A stretch of 64,000 nucleotides of DNA. It comes from Krasilnikovozyma curviuscula. Lineage: Eukaryota > Basidiomycota > Tremellomycetes > Cystofilobasidiales > Mrakiaceae. A model generated the notes under the pieces. The model saw only the letters and a program-made list of their open reading frames with translations. It made no database searches and was not told the origin of the DNA. Below are positions 57,867 to 64,000 of this stretch, piece after piece. Within the stretch, counting starts at the first letter, position 1, and every line of letters begins with the position of its first letter. Both the position numbers and the translations under genes were made by a program. The stretch covers positions 1 through 64,000 of the forward strand of contig MVAQ01000054.1 in NCBI GenBank assembly GCA_014825775.1, in the 5' to 3' direction.

Positions 57867-60021
57867 ATAGGTAGACTTCAAGGCTGAATGCCTCCTATTG
57901 GACAGAGTTGAAGCCAGCTTGAAGACAATCCACTAGCCAGGTCGAGTGAGGACCTGAAGAAAGGAGGAAAAGTATCCCAAGGAGACTTTTTCGTGCACCC
58001 CAGAAGCACCGTCTCCTCTTCCTTCTGGATCTTTAGACCACGGCCAGGATAGAAACTCTGCTGCTGCTTCCTATGATTTGAATTGTGGTTGAGACTGGAT
58101 CTGTTAAGTAATACAAGGAACGAGAAGATGGCGATAGAATGTTAAAAGGTCGCCCAGACCTGTTGTTGAGCAAGACCGGTAGCAGCAGTGGCGGCGCCCT
58201 GCGGTGAGCTGCCTAATTCAGCTGAGGCCAATGTTTCAAACAACTGTTTATTGCCTTGTTCAGACAACGAACCCAACCTGAGCTCTTCATCGAGGCGATT
58301 TTTCGTTAATAAATTTGTATAACAAAAAAGCAATAGAACCAGGCAGATGGGAGCGTCCCATGAAGCATCAAGACTTTCGTGCGGTCCGATGTCAAAAGCT
58401 GCGTATGAACAGCAATCATTCACTGGCGCAGCCTTGAAAGTTGTCCTGTTTAATACATCAAACTTAGAGGTGAGAGATGAACAGCGAGAGCTAAAGAAGA
58501 CTGCTCTACACTGAGAGCGCTCGGGTCAACGGTGATGATCTGATTCTACAATGGTGACCAGTCGACAAAACATCTCCGGTTCACAGAAATTTCGAAGTTG
58601 AATTACGATAGAAAGTTATTGTGGTCAGAACCATCAGCCGTATATATGGTGCTGATGCTGGAAAGGGCCAGATTGTGCGTCGACTTGTTGCTTTCCCTTG
58701 CAAGTGTTGCGGTTGATGTGGTGGTTATGTTCCTGAAAGGTCCAAAAGGTGGGTGTGAGAAGAGACTGAAAAAGTTCTGGATGGAGGATTCGGTAAGTGA
58801 TTTGAACCTACACCTCAAACTAGCCTTTATTCTTAGCTCGATATAGTGCCACCTCGGGCTCTCGATTCGAATCACGCTGCGTGAAGTTCTTGAGAAAGTG
58901 CAACTCAATGGCAAATGAACCCAAAAAAATCACTGTGTTTTCTGCTCTTAGTGGAAGAAAAAGATTTTCAGACACCAAAACGACTCAATCTGTTATGATC
59001 TCTTTGTCGAATACCAAGGACAGTCCCATTATGTAGAAGAAATTGATAGTGCATCATAATAAAACTATCATATACAAGTTCTAGATATTCAAGATCCATT
59101 CATAGCCCTCAAAGCCATCCTTGTGGTCTTGCGACTAGGTGAGATGGTCGCATACTTACCACTGTACTGAGTTTCGAGCTGTGTCCACTTAGCTGCTACA
59201 ATTTACGTAAAGCGGAATATAAATCAGCGTTATGATAAATTCCTTTACTTATTGGAATACGGATTATCCTCTAGTAAATGAAACACCGCAGTGTCACAAA
59301 TGATGTTGTATTGATGCTCCCGCAAATATCAAGCTAGTAATTGAGAAATCAGCCTTCAACAGCTCAGTGAATGGTATCGGTTGCAGTAAATCAATCTATT
59401 TGGATTCTCTCAGACTCTTGGAACTACAATGAAGGCGAGGGGATGCGTTAGACATTTGAAACTGACAGCATTTTCTAATCGCAAGAGTTGCGGTTTGTCC
59501 TGGGGTACCTTCCGTTGTTGCCAGAGAAGCCTAGAGTCAGACTAACTTAGAAAAGGGCAAAGTCTCTACACGCAAGTTTTTACTGTAAAAGAGATACGTC
59601 CACGACAGACAGATGGTACTTGAAACTATGATCGAACCCTACGGTCGGAATACAGTTTCTATCAGATCATCCACTTCGTAAATGGGGAGGACAAAAGAGA
59701 TGTAGCTGTCCCTTCTTCATGCTCTAGTGGACTAAAAGCAGCAGAAAAGAGAGAGAGAGAGAGAGCGCGCAGCAGCTCAAGTGAGATGGTCTGGTCTGGG
59801 TCCTTGAGGAGAAGCTTGAAGTGGTCACTTGGACAGCTACGTTACTCTGATCCATGGATAGAAAAGAACAAGCTTCAGACAGCCATGTCATAGGAAACAG
59901 CTGAGTTTCCGTCGAACTCAACCCCAAAACAGTGGCTGGTGGCAAGCTCCAAGTCAGTGGGCCTTTCGCGGCAGGCGGACGAGTCGCTTGACCTGTAACA
60001 CCCCACTCACAAACCCAAGCA
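57867..60021. other. 2.1 kb gene-free region
   Basis: Only short ORFs on both strands (for example 58142-58423 -, 58598-58846 +, 58603-58914 -), overlapping each other and lacking motifs. It contains a GA microsatellite at 59748-59765. Part is presumably promoter for the divergent genes at each end. A long leader or ncRNA is possible. Confidence 0.45.
59748..59765. repeat. (GA)n microsatellite
   Basis: Perfect GA repeat, nine units, about 260 bp upstream of the choline-transporter-like gene start; may be a promoter element or neutral. Confidence 0.85.
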
Positions 60022-63000
60022 ATGAGTGGTAAACCGTCCCTTTCATCCTTCGCTCAGAGCTTTCTGAAGGCACCATTGCAGAAGTCAATCATAGGCAATC
60101 GAGATGAAGACGAGACCGCAGGACCTGTGAGTGCATTTGGTTTCGTTTCCGCGTAATGGCTAGGATACAAACAGGAGGAGTCAGCTGGAACACCTGGATT
60201 GCAGCGGATGGAAGGAAGGGATCCTGCTGGGGTAATTCGGCTGAGCGGTACCTTTGATGGATCGATGAGATCGATGGATGGGAAGGTTGGCGAAGCTGCT
60301 GCGTCGTGTTGCTTATCAGGGCGAATGTCACCCCCCAGAGTTTCCTCTCAGATTATCAATCGAGCTCAATTTTACCCCATATGGACCTCTTTAATTCTGG
60401 TGCTGACATATTTCACCTCATCCTCCGCACAGCTCTTCCATTCGACCTATTCTCACGGTGAAAGCTCCTCCTTAGCTTCACTACCTCACTTATTTGGTTC
60501 TCAAGATCCACTGGACATTGAAGCCTCTATCCCGTCATCTCCAAACATATATCATGGCAGAAATGAGGTGGAGGTCACTTACCAGCATGGTGAGGACGAC
60601 GAGGACTACGAGAACGAGAACCCGTATATCAGAAGCGGAGGTAATGCTCGAAGACAGGGTGAGCACGGTTTTCCCCACTAAACGATGTTACAAACAGTGT
60701 AATAACGACTTGAACTACTGTAAGAACAATCACATCTATTACATGGTTCTTCCACTCAACCTTCACCAGCCCAAGCTCCAGCAACAGCCAGGAAACCTTC
60801 CTGGTTCGCCCACCAATCGCTCTACCCATCCTCATCGTCCTCATCTTCGTCAATAACATCACAGGACAACCACAAGCACCATCATTCTAGAGCCTCTTCG
60901 ACGTCTTCCTCAGGATCAGATCGATCGTTGACCTCCTCGGCCCCACTTCATGGTTATTACGCCAACGACGACGAGGAGGATGAAGACGAAGACGATGTAC
61001 CCAGAGAGTTTTTGAATGAACATCTGTCTTCTCCAACGAGGAATAACGGGTCTAAGTCAGGAATTGCCGGCCTCCCAAAGAGCTCTCACAAAGTGCCTGG
61101 CGGATGGATGAATGGGATGACTGAGCGGCTTCTCGTTGTCGGAGGAAGGGGCAGTAAGTCGACAGCAGCTGGAGAAGCAGCGACTCCCAAGGTCGAGAGG
61201 CTATCGAGAATTAGAGGTGGTGGAATGACGGATACTTTCTTGGGTGGCCTCTCGACTGGAGGACGAGGAGACTGGAGGAAATTTAACGACTCGTCGTGGT
61301 TGGCGCTACATCTCCTGTGTCTAATGTTAACATTGGGAATGTTCCCATTCCTTTGGGGATCCAGCTCAACTGTACCGCCGTCAACAACCCCCGACCACAC
61401 TGGCATCAAGTACAAATCACCATTCTCAACGCTCCTTCATACTCTTCCTCTGCTATCACTCCTCCTCATCATCAGCACAACATTTGCACCGCTCCTTCTG
61501 TTCCTTCTTTCAAGCCGCCAACGCATCCGCTATGTTCTCATTGGCGTCTGTCTTGCCGGGGTTACCCTGATTGCGGGAAGCGGCTGGTGGATGTTTGTCG
61601 AGTCATTCGACACGTCTGACGAGTCTACTGGTGGAAGATCTCTCTGGTGGGCCAAAGGAGGCTGCAGGCTGCTTTCTGCAATGTTGACTCTCGTCAGTGG
61701 ACTAGTCGGATGGATTGTCTGGAGGAGGAGGAATATGCTGGAGAGAACCATAAATGTGGTTGAGGTGAGCTCACATCCATTGACTATACTGAATAGTTTC
61801 TGACCATTGATTTTACTGAGTACAGATATCAGCAACCTTCCTTTTGGCTCACCCACCCCTGTTGCTCTTGACACCCCTGCTCCTCATCGCCTTCTCCATC
61901 CTGTCATTACCCATTCTCACCATCCTTCTTCGGTCAGTCTTTGATGTTTCTTATTCATCTGTATTTCTTTCAGTGAATACTGACCCTCGTTCCTCTCTCA
62001 AAACATCAGATTGCTCCTCGTTGGTTACTACGAACATCCGTCTGAAAACACCTGGTCCTACCACCTCAAGCCTCGTGCTGGCTGGCTGATCTTTGGTGTT
62101 ATCTGTGTCTGGCTCTGGACTTGGGGGGTTATGCGAGGAATTGGGAAGGTGACCATCGCGATCATGGTCGGAGAGTGGTATTTCTATCGGTGAGTGCAAC
62201 TGCAGTCCACCCTAAGAGCTTTGGAAGTGTAAGCTAATAATTTTCTTGTCATGATTTTGGAACGAAACAAGTGATGAACCACCGCAGACCACTCAAGACC
62301 CTGCGTTTGGTGATTTCAAGCTGGAGTCGACTAAGATTGCTTTTGACAGAGCGACGGGACCGAACTTGGGCAGCATCTGCTTGTCAGCTTTGTTAATGAC
62401 TTTTGTAAAGATAGCTTGCTGGATTGCAGCTGAAGGCAAACGGGTTAGCCACGTCTCGCGACTCTTATGTCATAGTCCGTGCGCATTGACAAATTTTGGT
62501 TTTCCAGTTGACCTCACCAAAGAACGCTCATCTTCCGGACTTCCTACATCCCCTCAATGCGCTTGAACCAATTTTTGCAATCCTTGTCTCCTTCCTCGAA
62601 CAGCTCAATGGCTATGCTCTAGTTTACGTCGGTGTCACTGGTGAACCGTTCTTAACGAGTGCCAGGTCTGTAGGTGGATTGGTAGCCAGAAGAGGGAGAT
62701 CTGGTGGACGTAAAGTGCTTGATTGTGAGTAGGCAGAACTACTGCGTCGTTCCTCGTCGATAATCTCACTGATTAGTTGCGTTTACCCTCTAATCAGACG
62801 CCTTCCTTCGTCTTCTCCTCAACACTGCATCCCTGGCCATCGCATCTCTTGTGGCTGCGGCCGGATACCTCTTCGCTGTCCACGCTTTGAATGACCCGCA
62901 GAATGCGCCCTTTGCAGGAATGCTCTGCGGCGGCATCGTATTCCTCACTGTGCGCTTCTCGCTCGACGGCCTCAGCGACACTTCCGACGCACTGTTTGTC

Positions 63001-63099
63001 TGCTCCGCCATTGACGCAGAACATGGTGGGCAGCACTTTCCTGAGGCGAACGTCGCGATTGGTGGGAAGAGGGCGGCAGCTGGTCAGAATGTTGTGTGA
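60022..63099 (+). CDS. PNS1: Choline transporter-like protein (Pns1/CTL, SLC44 family)
   Basis: Starts MSGKPSLSSFAQSFLKAPLQ at 60022, with a small intron after AGP. The long N-terminal cytosolic region has acidic and Ser-rich parts. Membrane segments include WLALHLLCLMLTLGMFPFLW, YVLIGVCLAGVTLIAGSGWW, LLSAMLTLVSGLVGWIVW, GWLIFGVICVWLWTWGVMRG and others. CTL hallmarks: VGEWYFYR, GSICLSALLMTFVKI, EQLNGYALVYVGVTGEPFLT, and DTSDALFVCSAID. Ends AAGQNVV, stop 63097-63099. CTL proteins are plasma membrane or organelle choline transporters in animals; in yeast Pns1 is not required for choline uptake, so the substrate is open. Confidence 0.9.
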
Positions 63100-64000
63100 C
63101 GTGAGATCGACGAACGCACGCCTGTCTTGAGTTGGTGCTTCTCTCTTTCTCTCTCTCTCTCTCTTTCTTTCTTTGATTAACCATGCTAAGTACATAGTAT
63201 CCTTGTTCTCTTCATCTTTCCTGTTGCCTTAACATAGATGATTTCCTATCACACTTTCTAGTTGTACCATTTCCATTATTCGCCCACAATTCTATCTCTC
63301 ATTCGTCCCTCTTGACAGGTTTACTTCACACGAATTAATTTTCTTTTGGCACTGTTATAATGCTAATGAGCAGGAAGACTTTCTGGCTTCGCGTCCAGTT
63401 GACGCGTTGCCCTTCGCCACCTTGTGACGTGCTCTGATCACACCATCGAACTTGGGAGTCCTGAAGGTATTTAAGAAGTGCTTGTCACTAGATTCCATTC
63501 TTCCTTCAACCTTCATCATCTCCGGACGGTCTCTACAACGTTTGTAATCGACTTGGGATCTCCCGGCTAGATGGAAACATGACTTATCTCGACAGGATTT
63601 CAAGACAAGGTGAGTCAAGATCCTTATCTTTTCCTGCTCTTATCGATCCACCGTCGCTTATTCCTCTCTCAGTATCCCGCCTATGCGATCCTCCTCTTAA
63701 CAATCGATATCATGTGAAAGCTCGGAAAGGCTTCGTTAAGCTTCTGGCTCGATAACCCTGCCGTCACCCAGGTGGAACTCTGCCAAGATTCAAGCACAAC
63801 GATAGAATTTCTTGAAGGCTTTTGAAGAGACGCAGCCCGCTTTCTCAATGGTAAGCCGAATTTCTGCAGCATTGAAGATTGCGGCTGACGAAGCGAATGA
63901 TTGTTTTCCTTGCGCGCTGCCACTCAGACCCCAGAAAAAGGGCTGTCACTCAAGTGGTATCTGTCTCTTGTAACGCTTTCGTTATCTTCAAACCCCACTA
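63100..64000. other. 3' region and unresolved right end of window
   Basis: Starts with the 3' UTR of the transporter gene and a CT microsatellite (63139-63174). Beyond, I found no confident gene. A minus-strand ORF 63355-63618 starts THLVLKSCRDKSCFHLAGRS, a Cys pattern that vaguely recalls arylsulfatase C-terminal ends, but the rest does not support this and the gene would extend beyond the window. ORF 63681-63923 (-) has no motif. Confidence 0.35.
63139..63174. repeat. (CT)n / CTTT microsatellite
   Basis: Pyrimidine-rich simple repeat in the 3' flank of the transporter gene. Confidence 0.85.

Noticed and set aside
63355..63618. Possible arylsulfatase C-terminal end on the minus strand
   Set aside because: Only a short Cys-containing phrase fits; the remainder does not match and the rest of a gene is not visible.
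1..64000. CRISPR arrays, insertion sequences, operons or ribosome binding sites
   Set aside because: The sequence is eukaryotic with spliceosomal introns; no such prokaryotic features or long terminal repeats were seen.

Overview
This window is a gene-dense stretch of a fungal nuclear genome. Genes are split by many short introns (about 50-80 nt, GTNNGT...CTRAY...AG), Pol III tRNA genes carry introns, and the proteins are typically fungal: Medusa-type regulator, OM14, Bos1, Tlg2, Sqs1, Pns1-like. Intron density and the style of the Ser/Pro-rich low-complexity proteins point to a basidiomycete, most likely a tremellomycete (Cryptococcus/Kwoniella relatives). That assignment is inference. All gene models were spliced by eye, so exon borders are approximate unless stated.

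Layout. 0.5-11.7 kb: a GH31 glycoside hydrolase (+), a Medusa-family developmental regulator (-) with a 2 kb gene-free upstream region, an MFS sugar transporter (-), and a small cupin (+) divergent from it across about 280 bp. 12.2-24.9 kb: every gene is on the minus strand. These are a 63-aa acidic protein, a Ser-rich protein, a small gene that looks frameshifted, syntaxin Tlg2, OM14-like, the G-patch/R3H factor Sqs1, SNARE Bos1 and a mitochondrial-type cysteine synthase. 25.5-33.1 kb: an intron-containing elongator tRNA-Met, a secreted/membrane protein, an odd tRNA-like gene, an unknown protein, Hsp10 with an upstream heat-shock element, an EFM7-like methyltransferase and a coiled-coil protein. 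34.4-45.5 kb: a long Ser/Pro/His-rich protein, an Oca/Siw14-like phosphatase that seems to have lost its catalytic Arg, a thioredoxin-TPR fusion, a second tRNA-Met, a TPR-less SGT1, a small acidic protein and a GMC oxidoreductase. 45.7-57.9 kb: a candidate Cys-rich micro-gene, a Ser/Thr-rich membrane protein, an EF-hand MscS channel and a very large Ser-rich protein, all minus. 57.9-60.0 kb is empty. 60.0-63.1 kb is a choline-transporter-like (Pns1/CTL) gene.

Shared themes are sugar use (GH31, MFS transporter, perhaps cupin and GMC), vesicle fusion (Tlg2, Bos1) and protein folding (Hsp10, SGT1, Trx-TPR). I did not find a clearly new multi-gene system. The most promising leads are the Cys-rich micro-gene at 46 kb, the degenerate Oca P-loop, the Trx-TPR/SGT1 neighbourhood, the frameshifted small gene at 14 kb and the tRNA-like gene at 27.6 kb.
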